A stretch of 64,000 nt of DNA from contig JADJRO010000001.1 of the NCBI GenBank assembly GCA_016712145.1, forward strand, positions 1,550,001 to 1,614,000, read 5' to 3'. Below are positions 26,700 to 36,470 of this stretch, piece after piece (position 1 is the first letter of the stretch; every line of letters starts with the position of its first letter). Position numbers and translations under genes: made by a program. Below the pieces are notes generated by a model. It saw nothing but the letters and a program-made list of their open reading frames with translations. It had not been told where the DNA came from and did no database searches. Source of the DNA: Saprospiraceae bacterium (GTDB lineage Bacteria; Bacteroidota; Bacteroidia; Chitinophagales; Saprospiraceae).

Positions 26700-27601
26700 T
26701 CCTCATTTTTAAATTCCAAAACAGTTTGGTCAAAATAATCCAACACTTTTTTAGTAATTTCGGGACCAACCAAATTAAGCAATTCGTCTTTCTCTGCATC
26801 CTTCAAACCTTGAATCGAACCAAATTTTGTCAATATTTTTTGTGCTGTTTTGGTACCAACCCCCTTGATATTGAGTAATTCTGTTTTTATAAAATTTTTT
26901 GAGCGTTGATTTCTATGGAAATTCAGTCCAAATCGATGTGCTTCATTTCTCAATTGCTGGATTAACTTTAGAGATTCACTTTTTTTATTGATATGTAATG
27001 GAATTGGATCGTTTGGAAAATAAATCTCCTCCAATTTTTTTGCAATACCAATAATTGCAAGTTGATTTTGTAATCCCAATGCCTCAATGGATTTTATAGC
27101 TGAGGATAACTGACCTTTTCCGCCATCAATAATGATTAATTGGGGTAAACTTTGTCCTTCATCCTGCAATCGTTTGTATCGGCGGTAAACAACCTCCTCC
27201 ATGGATGCAAAATCATTTGGCCCAACCACACTTTTGATATTAAAATGCCTGTAATCCTTTTTGTATGGTTTCGCATTTCTAAACACTACACAAGCGGCCA
27301 CTGGATTTGATCCCTGAATATTGGAATTATCAAAACATTCAATATGGATCGGAAGTTCTTTTAATTGCAATTCTTCCTGCAAGGTCTTCAAAATGCGTTC
27401 ATAAGGAAGCATTTTGGTGCCATGGTTCATTCGCTCCTTCTTTTTTTGAAGCTGGTAATATTGAATATTACTAATTGATAATTCCAATAATTTTTTCTTA
27501 TCACCTGACTTAGGAACCGTAATTTCTGTTTTGTCATCAGGGATGTATACATGAAACGGAACAATAATTTCAGGAGCCTGGCTATCAAATTTATCCCGCA
27601 A
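26696..27601 (-). CDS. uvrC: Excinuclease UvrC, 3' part
   Basis: 301 residues: the RNase H-like 5'-incision nuclease domain (IECFDNSNIQGSNPVAACVVF and LIIIDGGKGQLSSA carry the catalytic acidic residues, quoted in part) followed by a helix-hairpin-helix pair (LLNIKGVGTKTAQKILTKFG). The apparent start at 27601 is a TTG inside the real gene. One extra A in the coding A5 run at 27648-27652 joins it to the 5' part as TLEATKNCDEDPAQILALAIPEL. Confidence 0.93.
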   Translation of the reverse strand: MRDKFDSQAPEIIVPFHVYIPDDKTEITVPKSGDKKKLLELSISNIQYYQLQKKKERMNHGTKMLPYERILKTLQEELQLKELPIHIECFDNSNIQGSNPVAACVVFRNAKPYKKDYRHFNIKSVVGPNDFASMEEVVYRRYKRLQDEGQSLPQLIIIDGGKGQLSSAIKSIEALGLQNQLAIIGIAKKLEEIYFPNDPIPLHINKKSESLKLIQQLRNEAHRFGLNFHRNQRSKNFIKTELLNIKGVGTKTAQKILTKFGSIQGLKDAEKDELLNLVGPEITKKVLDYFDQTVLEFKNEE

Positions 27602-27618
27602 CTCCGGAATAGCTAATG

Positions 27619-28521
27619 CTAAGATCTGAGCCGGATCCTCATCACAATTTTTGTTGCTTCGAGTGTATACGTATGGATTACAGCACCGTCAATTACTTTT
27701 AAAAAATGAATATAGGCTTCCTGATCATCATATGCAATAGAAAACACATCCACATCCTTAATTGAAGTACTTACAACGGTTGACTTTCCCTGATAATCTT
27801 CAAATGCATTTAATTTAATTTTACATTGATGTGCTTTTTCAAATTCCATATTCTCTGCAAAGCCATTCATCTGGGAGAGTAAAAATTCTTTAACTTTTTT
27901 CAAGTGCCCCTTGAGTATATTTTTAATCTGGTCAATTTTAAGTTTGTAATCTTCAACAGATTCAAAATGTTGGCAAGGGCCATGGCAGTTTTTTATATGG
28001 TACTCCAAACAAACTTTATATTGATTTCTGGATAAGGCAACAGGACTTAAATTTAAATTACAAGTTCGAAGTGGAAAAAGTGTTTTTATCAAATCCAAAA
28101 TAATTTCAGCTTTATATTTAGATGCATAGGGTCCAAAATAAACAGAACCATCTTTTATCAATCTACGTGTAAAAAATACTCTTGGAAAATCTTCCTTTTT
28201 TATACAAATATAGGTGTAGGTTTTCCCATCCTTGAGCATTACATTATACCGGGGCTGGTGGGTTTTAATTAAGGAATTTTCTAATAAAAGCGCATCTTGT
28301 TCTGAGTCAGTAATTGTAAATTCAATTGATTTGGCTTTGCGCACCAATGCCTTGGTTTTTGCCAGTATGTATTTCTTTTCTCCAAAATAGGTGTTGAGAC
28401 GATTTCTTAGATTCTTAGCTTTCCCAACATAAAGAATTTCCTCTTTAGCTCCCATAAAGCGATATACCCCGGGATCTCTGGGAATGGAATCAAGAATCAA
28501 TTTAAAGTCATCTAAAGTCAC
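27619..28521 (-). CDS. uvrC: Excinuclease UvrC, 5' part (frameshifted)
   Basis: 300 residues: the N-terminal GIY-YIG nuclease domain that makes the 3' incision (PGVYRFMGAKEEILYVGKAK then LRNRL), the cysteine-containing linker (CLEYHIKNCHGPC) and the UvrB-binding UVR motif region (MEFEKAHQCKIKLNAFE). UvrC performs both incisions in nucleotide excision repair. Reading ends at ATKIVMRIRLRS because the A run at 27648-27652 is one base short; the complete gene would be 26696-28521, about 605 residues, the usual UvrC length. A broken uvrC would be a serious repair defect, so a sequence error is likely. Confidence 0.93.
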   Translation of the reverse strand: MTLDDFKLILDSIPRDPGVYRFMGAKEEILYVGKAKNLRNRLNTYFGEKKYILAKTKALVRKAKSIEFTITDSEQDALLLENSLIKTHQPRYNVMLKDGKTYTYICIKKEDFPRVFFTRRLIKDGSVYFGPYASKYKAEIILDLIKTLFPLRTCNLNLSPVALSRNQYKVCLEYHIKNCHGPCQHFESVEDYKLKIDQIKNILKGHLKKVKEFLLSQMNGFAENMEFEKAHQCKIKLNAFEDYQGKSTVVSTSIKDVDVFSIAYDDQEAYIHFLKVIDGAVIHTYTLEATKIVMRIRLRS

Positions 28522-28588
28522 GAATGCAAAAATAATCCAAAAGCGCAGGCTTTAGAAGCTTTGAATATCTTGATACTTAATAACTTAA

Positions 28589-29419
28589 TTAGGCAGTAGC
28601 CTCAACGATCGGAACGGTTTCTTTATCTGAGCATAACACCACCATTAGATTACTGACCAGTTTCACTTTTTCATGATCGTCCATTTTGACAATTCCTTTA
28701 TCAGACAATTGCTTTAAAGCTCCATCTACCATGCCAATAGCTCCTTCAACTATTTTATATCGAGCCGATACAATCGCCTCTGCTTGTTGTCTTTTAAGCA
28801 TCGCTGCAGCAATTTCCGGAGCATAGGCTAGATAGCCAATTCTGGCTTCTAAAACTTCAATGCCAGCAATTTCCAGCCTTTCATGAAGTTCTTTTTCCAA
28901 TACTCTATTCACTTCACTTTCTTCTGATCGTAGGGTAATTTCCTTATGGTCATCAACATGATCGTAGGAGAAACTTCCTGCAAGTTTCCGAACTGCTGCA
29001 TCTGTTTGCACTTTCACGAAATGCAAATAATCTTCAACTTCAAATTGTGCTTTAAACGTATTCCTTACTTTCCAAACCAGGATAACCCCAATTTGAATGG
29101 GATTCCCGCGTTTATCATTCACTTTTAGGCGATCGCTTTCAAAATTCCGAGCACGAAGGGATAGATTTCTTTTTAGAAAAAACGGATTGGCCCAATAAAA
29201 TCCATCCTGCTTGATCGAACCAACATATTTTCCAAAAAGTGTCATTACTTTGGAATTGTTTGGGTTTACAATTATAAAACCCAGTAAAACCAAGGCAAGG
29301 ACAAATCCTGAAATAATTTTAAATACAGGATCTTCAACTAGAACAATCAATACTACAATTACCAAGGCGAACAATAGCATGATCCAACCCGAAATTGGTT
29401 TAAACACTTTTTCATCCAT
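28589..29419 (-). CDS. SPFH/band 7 domain membrane protein
   Basis: 276 residues. Two adjacent N-terminal hydrophobic segments (about 10-27 and 30-50) anchor it in the membrane; the band 7 domain follows (NPNNSKVMTLFGKYVGSIKQ ... GNPIQIGVILVWKVRN ... FVKVQTDAAVRKLA), then a helical tail with LKRQQAEAIVSARYKIVEGA, the stomatin/flotillin-type coiled coil. Such proteins form oligomeric cages or microdomains and often work with membrane proteases. No NfeD-like or FtsH partner is adjacent. Single gene, 67 bp from uvrC. Confidence 0.88.
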   Translation of the reverse strand: MDEKVFKPISGWIMLLFALVIVVLIVLVEDPVFKIISGFVLALVLLGFIIVNPNNSKVMTLFGKYVGSIKQDGFYWANPFFLKRNLSLRARNFESDRLKVNDKRGNPIQIGVILVWKVRNTFKAQFEVEDYLHFVKVQTDAAVRKLAGSFSYDHVDDHKEITLRSEESEVNRVLEKELHERLEIAGIEVLEARIGYLAYAPEIAAAMLKRQQAEAIVSARYKIVEGAIGMVDGALKQLSDKGIVKMDDHEKVKLVSNLMVVLCSDKETVPIVEATA

Positions 29420-29505
29420 GTGTTTTCGTATTAAACGGTCAATAAATAGTTAAACAAATAAATTCTGGCTAAATGGCCAGTATACTATTTAACACACTAA
29501 TAGAA

Positions 29506-30570
29506 TTATTGGTTCCTTTTACCGTTTGATTTAAGTTCTTTGGCTTTCATTTCTTCATATTTAAAGCCTTTTAAACGATGTAAATCGGCTTCTGCAGCTA
29601 TGTAAGCCATTTGATTCCAAAACGGACTGCTCTCGATTTTTTCAAGGACACGAATTTGTTTATCCTGAGTTCCTGCCAATTCCGCTTTAAGAGCGATTGC
29701 ATATGCTTTAACAGTCCAAGCCAATGCTTCTTCAGAAGTCGTTGGAAGTTGGTCAAGATTTACTAATTCCGACTCTTTAATGCTTCCTTTAAGATATAAC
29801 AATGCATCTAAATAGGGCTTTGTAACAGGCATGATAAACATCTTTGGATCTGCAGATTCTAATATGTTTTTTGCATCCTGTACTCTGCCAGATCGGCTAT
29901 AGGCCTGATACTGCCAATAATAAGCCATGCAATACAAATCTGAATTAGTTGAAAAATCACCACAGACTTCAAACATTTTTTCAGCGTTTGGAAAATCATT
30001 TTGACATTGAAATGCCAATCCCATCCACTTGTAAATTTCATAATGCATGCCTGCATTGATTTTTTTCTCGATCTCTGTTTTTTCAAGCATCCCTTTCACA
30101 TCTTTTTGTCCTTCAACCGCTTTTCCTGCTTTCCAAAAATCATTTACGGCAGGACCAAATTGCCTGCCCTGAACAAAAGCAATGCCTCGATATAAATACA
30201 GATCCGCTGTGTTTGAAAATTGTTCAATGCCTTTACTCAAAACCTGAATGGCATTTTCAACATAACCGCATTTTAAATTTTGGGCACCATAAGAAACATA
30301 AGACTTCACATCGTCCAAATGGCCCAGATAAAAATTTCGGCTTGCATCCAATTTTGCGTTGTTCTGTGTTTTAATGGAATCCGGCTCCGGCAATTCCTTT
30401 AATGGTTTTCCATCCAGGGTTACTGCATAGGTTGATCCGGCAAGATTTTCGTCAGCAATTGCCTGGGCTGTTTGTGCTTGTTCAGGCAACGCTTTTGGTT
30501 CAGATTTACAACCAAGTAAATTAAAGAGACTTCCAAATACCATTAAAACTAAAACTGTATTGAATTTCAT
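29506..30570 (-). CDS. TPR-type lipoprotein
   Basis: About 354 residues from the ATG at 30570, which gives a proper lipoprotein signal MKFNTVLVLMVFGSLFNLLGC; a longer start at 30618 adds 16 residues before it. After the lipidated Cys comes a linker rich in Ala/Glu/Pro, then helical repeats resembling TPRs (AIQVLSKGIEQFSNTADLYLYRGIAF; MGLAFQCQNDFPNAEKMFEVCG; YWQYQAYSRSGRVQDAKNIL, given as separate pieces). It probably sits in the outer or inner membrane facing the periplasm and scaffolds other proteins; no enzymatic motif is seen. Confidence 0.75.
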   Translation of the reverse strand: MKFNTVLVLMVFGSLFNLLGCKSEPKALPEQAQTAQAIADENLAGSTYAVTLDGKPLKELPEPDSIKTQNNAKLDASRNFYLGHLDDVKSYVSYGAQNLKCGYVENAIQVLSKGIEQFSNTADLYLYRGIAFVQGRQFGPAVNDFWKAGKAVEGQKDVKGMLEKTEIEKKINAGMHYEIYKWMGLAFQCQNDFPNAEKMFEVCGDFSTNSDLYCMAYYWQYQAYSRSGRVQDAKNILESADPKMFIMPVTKPYLDALLYLKGSIKESELVNLDQLPTTSEEALAWTVKAYAIALKAELAGTQDKQIRVLEKIESSPFWNQMAYIAAEADLHRLKGFKYEEMKAKELKSNGKRNQ

Positions 30571-30701
30571 CAGACATTTATTTAAGATCACAAAATTCCT
30601 AAGTTTTATTAATTTCATTCTTTTCTTTGAGAGCCATTAACAAAACCCCGGTTTTGTATTATAATTCAATGTAAATCAATCATTTAAATAAATTTTAATT
30701 T

Positions 30702-31424
30702 TTGAAATTTCAATTCGTCTGTCTGGATTCTTCACTTTGCCTTATCAATTTGTTATTTCTTGGCCTTTGGGTATTGATTTTAACAAACTGCAATGTTCCA
30801 GAATCTGATTTTGAACCCTGCTCTCGGCATTATGAATTGGAGTCGCTGAGACCAGCTGAAGTTAGCTTCGATTGGATCCCTTATCATAGCGGTCAAATTT
30901 TGATTGCCAGTTCTCAAACTGGAGCAACTTGTCCTTTTAGGGTGGATAGTTTCCCGATAATTTCCAAAAGTGAACGCTCATTCTTTGAAATTCCTTGTTA
31001 TGAGGATTCTTCAAAAACAAACCAGGTATTCTATGCAAGCAGGGTATATCAATGTAAATTAATCAACCAGACCGCATTGGTAGCAATTCGTGAAATACAC
31101 ATTACATTATATGTCTTCTTAGACGAACTTAACAGCCAATTAGACCAACTCAAAATGGCCGATATTTTAGAAATAAGCCTTGTTTTAAATAATGGCACGC
31201 TGTCTGGGGAAAAAGTGCATACTTTAAAGTTTCCAGTTTTAGACCGAGGAATTTCCAATTTATTTAAATCGAATTATGCATTCGATCCTGAATTGATCGT
31301 TGCTGGTAAAAAATTACAACAAGTTTATTCAAATTATGAGACCAATGAAAAATACAAAATCTTTTATTCAGTTCAGGGACTCCTTGGATTTGAACTTCCA
31401 GATGGAAACCAATATCTATTTTAA
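30702..31424 (+). CDS. Hypothetical lipoprotein
   Basis: 240 residues starting at TTG (30702); no ATG lies upstream in frame. The N-terminus has a hydrophobic segment ending LWVLILTNC, which fits a lipobox, so the protein is probably lipid-anchored. The remainder has several Cys (positions in FEPCSRHY, GATCPF, IPCYED, YQCKL) and predicted strands but no family I recognise. It precedes the DUF3179 gene by 24 bp and may be cotranscribed with it. Confidence 0.6.
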   Translation: MKFQFVCLDSSLCLINLLFLGLWVLILTNCNVPESDFEPCSRHYELESLRPAEVSFDWIPYHSGQILIASSQTGATCPFRVDSFPIISKSERSFFEIPCYEDSSKTNQVFYASRVYQCKLINQTALVAIREIHITLYVFLDELNSQLDQLKMADILEISLVLNNGTLSGEKVHTLKFPVLDRGISNLFKSNYAFDPELIVAGKKLQQVYSNYETNEKYKIFYSVQGLLGFELPDGNQYLF

Positions 31425-31448
31425 TAGTATCCAACGCCTCAATTCAAT

Positions 31449-32609
31449 ATGAAATCGTTAAAGTGGTATTTCTTTAGTTTGTTGGCCCTCCTACTGTTTG
31501 AATTCTTGCGAGTCTATTTTATAATGCCACTTCCTGGTAGTCAAAAATTTCAAACTGTGGATATTGCTTATGGATTACATCAAAACAGATGGTTGATTCG
31601 AAGTATTTGTTGTTTATTAATTTTACTAAACCTACACTTTGCATATCAGCAGTCCAAAATAAAAAGTATGCTATTTCTTGTGTTTGTGATTTTTTCAATT
31701 ACTTTCATAGAAACTCAAATGATGGCTGACACTATGTTTTATCAACCAAAACAACTCATTTTAAAAAATTCTTCAGAAAATAAGATTCCTTTAACCCGTC
31801 AAATTATTGGAATCCAACAAGGTCAAGAAGCAAAAGCCTATCCCATTTCATTTCTAACCTACCACCATCAGGTTCGTGATCAAATTAATGGGCAGGATGC
31901 ATTAATTAGTTATTGTTCTGTATGTCGCTCCGGAAGAGTTTTTATACCACAAGTTAATGGGCAAACGGAAACTTTTCGACTGGTTGGGATGGATCAGTTC
32001 AATGCAATGTTTGAAGATTCAAAAACCGGAAGCTGGTGGCGACAAGAAAATGGAGAAGCAATTACCGGACCCTTGAAAGGCCAAATGCTGGAACTTTTTC
32101 CGAGTACACAGCTCAGTTTAGCTCAATGGTTGGCATTATATCCAAACAGTAAAATCATGCAGGCGGATCCTGCTTTTAATTCAAGCTATGATAGTCTGGC
32201 ATTATTTGAACAAGGAAAGTCAAAAGGATCTTTAACAAAGACTGATACAAGCTCATGGGGAGAAAAATCCTGGGTCATTGGCATCTCAAAAAATAATGAA
32301 CATCTAGCAATTGATTGGAATCGTCTGCAACGCGAAAAACAAATTGTGTTTAATTTAGGTGGTCAAAATTGCTTTATCACATTGACAACTTCGAATGCAG
32401 ACTATTTTGCTTTTGAAGTCCCGTTCGAATTTAAAAACATCAACCTTAAACAAGACACCATCTTCCTGGATCAGTTTCGTTATAGTTTAAATGGAAAGTG
32501 TATCGATTGCCCAGAAACTGATGCATCCAAAAATCTCATATCCTTACCGGCATACCAGGAATTTTGGCATAGCTGGAGAACCTTTCATTCAAATTCTCGA
32601 ATTTATTAA
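31449..32609 (+). CDS. DUF3179 domain-containing membrane protein
   Basis: 386 residues. Three N-terminal hydrophobic segments (about 8-25, 50-67, 75-92) are followed by a soluble DUF3179 domain: YPISFLTYHHQVRDQINGQ, ISYCSVCRSGRVF with the conserved CxxC, MDQFNAMFEDSKTGSWWRQ and ITGPLKGQMLELFPS. The CxxC and the LxGxxxDxQTxSLW-like segment are constant in this widespread family, whose function is unknown. A strong bidirectional terminator follows the stop codon. Confidence 0.85.
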   Translation: MKSLKWYFFSLLALLLFEFLRVYFIMPLPGSQKFQTVDIAYGLHQNRWLIRSICCLLILLNLHFAYQQSKIKSMLFLVFVIFSITFIETQMMADTMFYQPKQLILKNSSENKIPLTRQIIGIQQGQEAKAYPISFLTYHHQVRDQINGQDALISYCSVCRSGRVFIPQVNGQTETFRLVGMDQFNAMFEDSKTGSWWRQENGEAITGPLKGQMLELFPSTQLSLAQWLALYPNSKIMQADPAFNSSYDSLALFEQGKSKGSLTKTDTSSWGEKSWVIGISKNNEHLAIDWNRLQREKQIVFNLGGQNCFITLTTSNADYFAFEVPFEFKNINLKQDTIFLDQFRYSLNGKCIDCPETDASKNLISLPAYQEFWHSWRTFHSNSRIY

Positions 32610-32624
32610 ACAGGTAATTAAATT

Positions 32625-32655
32625 AGAAAGCCCGATAACAATTATCGGGCTTTCT
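32625..32655. terminator. Bidirectional hairpin terminator
   Basis: A perfect inverted repeat AGAAAGCCCGATAA / TTATCGGGCTTTCT with a 3-nt loop lies between the convergent DUF3179 and HmuY genes. A- and T-rich flanks on both sides allow it to serve both strands. Confidence 0.85.
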
Positions 32656-32673
32656 ATAAAACCGCATTTCAAT

Positions 32674-33294
32674 CTATTCAAATTTTTTACTTCCATCATT
32701 TTGGATGACATAGCGAAAACTATAATATCGCGCAGGGTCCCTTTGGGCATTTGGATTTGCCGGAGCATCTTTATAAAAACTTAAAATTTCCATTTTAACA
32801 TATTTGTTATTATTTGTTTTTATTACAAATACTTTACCTGGCTTTGGACTTATAATATAACTTACCGGATCATAATTGTACCAAGATTTACCGATAGCAA
32901 GCTCTGTTGGTGTAAGGTCCTTTTTGAAAACCGAATCTTGTGGAATTACTTTTAAATCAGAAAATAAACCATTAAATGTAAATGCTTCAGCTTGACCGGG
33001 TCCACTGGATTGACTATTGATTAAAATTGTTGTTGAACGAAATGCAATATCCCATTTTGCAGTAGCGCTGTCGGAATTCGGTACAATCGTGCTATCTGAA
33101 AATCTAAAAAAGGTAAATAAATTTGAAAACCCTGAAGGTGCACCGGTATTCGGATCATAAGATGTGGCAGGATCTGCAGCCAGATTGTTAATATTTACAG
33201 TTTGAATGTTAACTCCTGTAATTGGATCATCATCACTGCATGAAAGTAGGCTGCTTATAATTCCAACTCCCAATAATAAATACCATGTTTTCAT
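32674..33294 (-). CDS. hmuY: HmuY-family haem-binding lipoprotein
   Basis: 206 residues. The signal WYLLLGVGIISSLLSC ends in a lipobox Cys. The body matches HmuY: FSNLFTFFRFSDST, SATAKWDIAFRSTTILIN and GKVFVIKTNNNKYVKMEILSFY are the usual family blocks. HmuY proteins bind haem at the surface and pass it to a TonB-dependent receptor; the receptor gene lies 4 bp upstream on the same strand. Haem-coordinating His residues of the Porphyromonas protein are not evident, so the ligand might differ. Confidence 0.85.
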   Translation of the reverse strand: MKTWYLLLGVGIISSLLSCSDDDPITGVNIQTVNINNLAADPATSYDPNTGAPSGFSNLFTFFRFSDSTIVPNSDSATAKWDIAFRSTTILINSQSSGPGQAEAFTFNGLFSDLKVIPQDSVFKKDLTPTELAIGKSWYNYDPVSYIISPKPGKVFVIKTNNNKYVKMEILSFYKDAPANPNAQRDPARYYSFRYVIQNDGSKKFE

Positions 33295-33298
33295 AATT

Positions 33299-35440
33299 TC
33301 AATTTTTTATAAGTTTATAATTAATAGTGATATACAAATTGCGTCCAAATAAATTTGGAATTCGGTCTGGATCTTTGTAATTAAATAAATTGTCAGCACC
33401 AAGCTGGAATTTTAATTTAGAATAAAAAAGTTTTGAAATGGAAATATTGCAGAGAAAATAACCAGAAACAAAATGATCAAAGCGATCTAATATTGCATTT
33501 GAATTGGCATCTGATGATGGCCTTACATTCCCCTGAACGCTGCCAGCAGTATTTGAAATTCCAAATTTACTTTTATAGATAAGCCTAAATGAAGCATTCC
33601 AATTTGATTTAGAATTTTCGTAAAATAATTTAATCGACTCAGTATGCCGGGAACGATTATACAAACCGAAATAATCAGATTTTGAAATCTGATAACTTAC
33701 TTTTGTTACTGGGTCTCTACCGAAAACAAGACCATCTTCAATAGATTTTAAAACTTCCTTGTCTTTAGCAAATAATACCTGGGAATTTAATTCAGTCTGG
33801 ATACAATCCTTAATTTTAAATCGAATACTGGCCTCAATTCCATGTGTATATGCTTTTTTTATGTTTGAGTATGAATAAATTGTCTTGAGATCCTTAGTAA
33901 TTGCGACTGCCTGTGTTTCTATCAAATTCTTTAAATCGTTTCTAAATAAATTTATTTCAAATTGAGCTTTAGAATGAAAATCATATTGTGCTCCAAGATT
34001 AATAGCAATTGATTTTTCAGGAAAGAGTTTACCAATTAAATTGACATCATAGAGGTATTGCTGAATTTCACCTTTTTGATCTAATGATTCCAATTCAGAT
34101 TTTAACTCACTGGTGCCATACACAAAATATCCGGCTGCAGCATTTCTGAAGTTCAGATATAAATATCTAAAATCAGGTGATTTAAATCCGGTTCCAAAAG
34201 AAGTTTTTAGTTTTAATTCAGGAAACACTGCCCATTGAATGGCTGTTTTCGGACTCCATTGATTGCCATAAACAGGATTCATATCATAACGAATTCCATT
34301 TACCCATTCGACTTTATTGCGCCAACTGAATTCATGTTGTATGTATAAATAATTGGTTAGTTGAATCCGAAACTTGTCATCATCATAGCGGTTGGTTTTT
34401 ACACCTTCATATGCCAAACCTGCACCTATTGTATATTTATGTGCAGCATTAAAAAAACAACTTGCCTGAATTTCCGGTTTAAACAATCGTTGTTCAAAAC
34501 TATCTGTATAGTATGCAAGCCCACTGACATTTTGATTTAGATAGGTGTATGCTTGATACATGCTTCCATAACTTGTAAGGTTTACAAATGCCCGTTCTCC
34601 AATTTTCAATTTGTATTGTGGTGAAATACTGTAGTCATTGATTTGCGTTTTCCCAAAGACCCGGATTGAATCTGATGCATTAACAACCTGGTAGTTGTTT
34701 TCCTGATTTTCTCTAAAAGCTTTTGTATTCAACAATAAAAGATGTTTACCATTCCAGTCTTGCTTAATCTGAAACTGCAAGGTGGAATTAGAATACGGTG
34801 ACACCGTTTGTCCATAAATATCAGGGTGAAAATCAAATCCAGCGGTTCTGTAATGATTTCCAAATAGACTGACATTTAAATTGGAATGATTCCAATTGGT
34901 ATTTAAAGATGCATCTACAGTATTGTTTGTGGCATACTTCAAACCCAAATCCAATTGACTTTGTAAGGGAGATTTTGTAATAATGTTGATAACGCCACCC
35001 AAGGCTTCTGAGCCATACAAACTTGAGCTTGGGCCCTTGATAATTTCAATTTTTTTTACATTGGCCAGTGTGACCCGATTTAATTCAAGATTACCAGTCA
35101 GTCTTCCGATAATCGGTTCACCATCCAATAATATCATAGTGTAATCAGGATTTAAACCTTGCATTTGAATGCCATTCCCAAAACCATTGATTTGAGCAAC
35201 TACATTTAAACCACTTTGTTCGTTGAGAATATCTTGCAGACGGCTTGATCCACTCAGGTTGATCATTTTAGCTTTAATAACAGAAACCGGCATCGGGACT
35301 GTCCCAATACTCCGTTCTGTTTTAGTAGCAGTAATTATTACTTCATTGAGCTGAATGCTATCCGATTGGGCTATAAGCTTATTCAATAGGAAAATCAGGC
35401 ATATAATGGTCAACAATCTCATTCGGACCACAAAAGTCAT
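33299..35440 (-). CDS. TonB-dependent outer-membrane receptor (HmuR-like)
   Basis: 713 residues with a signal peptide (LLTIICLIFLLNKLIAQ), a TonB-box-like start (EVIITATKTERSIG), the plug domain (LQDILNEQSGLNVV, GLNPDYTMILLDGEPI, IEIIKGPSSSLYGSEALGG) and a C-terminal barrel ending in LYITINYKLI. It imports a ligand, probably haem or a siderophore, using TonB energy. The hmuY gene follows after 4 bp, making an operon; an AraC-type regulator is transcribed divergently from 35594. No carboxypeptidase-like extension precedes the plug, unlike SusC proteins. Confidence 0.92.
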   Translation of the reverse strand: MTFVVRMRLLTIICLIFLLNKLIAQSDSIQLNEVIITATKTERSIGTVPMPVSVIKAKMINLSGSSRLQDILNEQSGLNVVAQINGFGNGIQMQGLNPDYTMILLDGEPIIGRLTGNLELNRVTLANVKKIEIIKGPSSSLYGSEALGGVINIITKSPLQSQLDLGLKYATNNTVDASLNTNWNHSNLNVSLFGNHYRTAGFDFHPDIYGQTVSPYSNSTLQFQIKQDWNGKHLLLLNTKAFRENQENNYQVVNASDSIRVFGKTQINDYSISPQYKLKIGERAFVNLTSYGSMYQAYTYLNQNVSGLAYYTDSFEQRLFKPEIQASCFFNAAHKYTIGAGLAYEGVKTNRYDDDKFRIQLTNYLYIQHEFSWRNKVEWVNGIRYDMNPVYGNQWSPKTAIQWAVFPELKLKTSFGTGFKSPDFRYLYLNFRNAAAGYFVYGTSELKSELESLDQKGEIQQYLYDVNLIGKLFPEKSIAINLGAQYDFHSKAQFEINLFRNDLKNLIETQAVAITKDLKTIYSYSNIKKAYTHGIEASIRFKIKDCIQTELNSQVLFAKDKEVLKSIEDGLVFGRDPVTKVSYQISKSDYFGLYNRSRHTESIKLFYENSKSNWNASFRLIYKSKFGISNTAGSVQGNVRPSSDANSNAILDRFDHFVSGYFLCNISISKLFYSKLKFQLGADNLFNYKDPDRIPNLFGRNLYITINYKLIKN

Positions 35441-35593
35441 ACAGCAATGAATTTAAAAATAACCCATTCAGAATAAAGCCTACCCCAAAACGTTATATCT
35501 TGGCGTATGAATTTAGCCATTTTTTTTTTACTTTGATCCTATAATATGGCCAAACAGTCATATTTTAGCTGATTGCTTGTTTAAAATCCTATC

Positions 35594-36467
35594 ATGCCCA
35601 ATAAAAAAAATACCCAGATCGGAAATACCAAACCTTGTTTTGATGAACCCGATTTACAACTAGCTGTAATTGATTTAAATCCTGAATTTCAAATTGAATC
35701 GCACCAATTAAGTAAGCTCCGGGTTCATTTTTTTCTGCTTGAATACTCCGATTAATTTTAGATTTAGTCCATTTTATAGCCGCAAACTTGAACCAGAAAA
35801 GATTTTCATAATTTACAATCCCGAAAAAGAATTAGAATGTAGTTTTGAATGTGAAACTCCATCATCAATTATCTGGTTGCATTTAAGTCTGCAAAAATTA
35901 CACCAGCTATACAGTCCGGAAACTCAGGCAGCTCCTATTTTTAATCCTTCCTTTATTCATTCTAAATCCTACGAAGAAAAAGAAGCACCGGCAGAATTAA
36001 TGGTTGTACTTAACCAGGTGTTACAAAAAAGTAAGTTGCAAAATTACAGTCGCTTATTTTTTCAAGCTAAAATACTGGAAATATTCAGTTTACTCTATTC
36101 TGAAAAAACACAAACTACAGAAAATTGTCCGTTTCTAAAAAATGAGACTACGGTGCGAAAAATTAAAGCTGCGAAAGAAATTTTAATAAAAAATTATAGA
36201 AAACCTCCAACAATTCCTGAACTTGCAAAGCAAGTTCAGCTAAATGAATTTCAATTAAAAACCGGATTTAAAGAAATTTATGGACAAGGCCCTTATCATT
36301 TTCTGATGGCTCATAAATTAGAATTAGCGAAACAATTATTAAGCTCCGGCAAGTTTCAGGTTCAAGAGGCGGCTTTTGAAATTGGGTATAGCAATACAAG
36401 CCATTTTATTGAAGCATTTAAAAAACAATTTGGAGTCACGCCGAAAAAGCTAAGCAGCAATTCCTAA
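35594..36467 (+). CDS. AraC-family transcriptional regulator (frameshifted)
   Basis: The C-terminal part from 35739 contains a full AraC helix-turn-helix pair (TIPELAKQVQLNEFQLKTGF and VQEAAFEIGYSNTSHFIEAF then KKQFGVTPKKL). The only start for that frame alone is a TTG. A further ATG at 35594 opens a frame (MPNKKNTQIGNTKPC...) that ends HFFLLEYSD; removing one T from the T7 run 35728-35734 joins them as LRVHFFCLNTPINFRFSPFY, the strand pattern normal for the sensor domain of this subgroup. Full length would be about 290 residues. It is divergent from the TonB receptor operon and so probably controls haem/iron uptake. It stops 4 bp before the convergent paaZ stop. Confidence 0.8.
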
Positions 36468-36470
36468 GAT

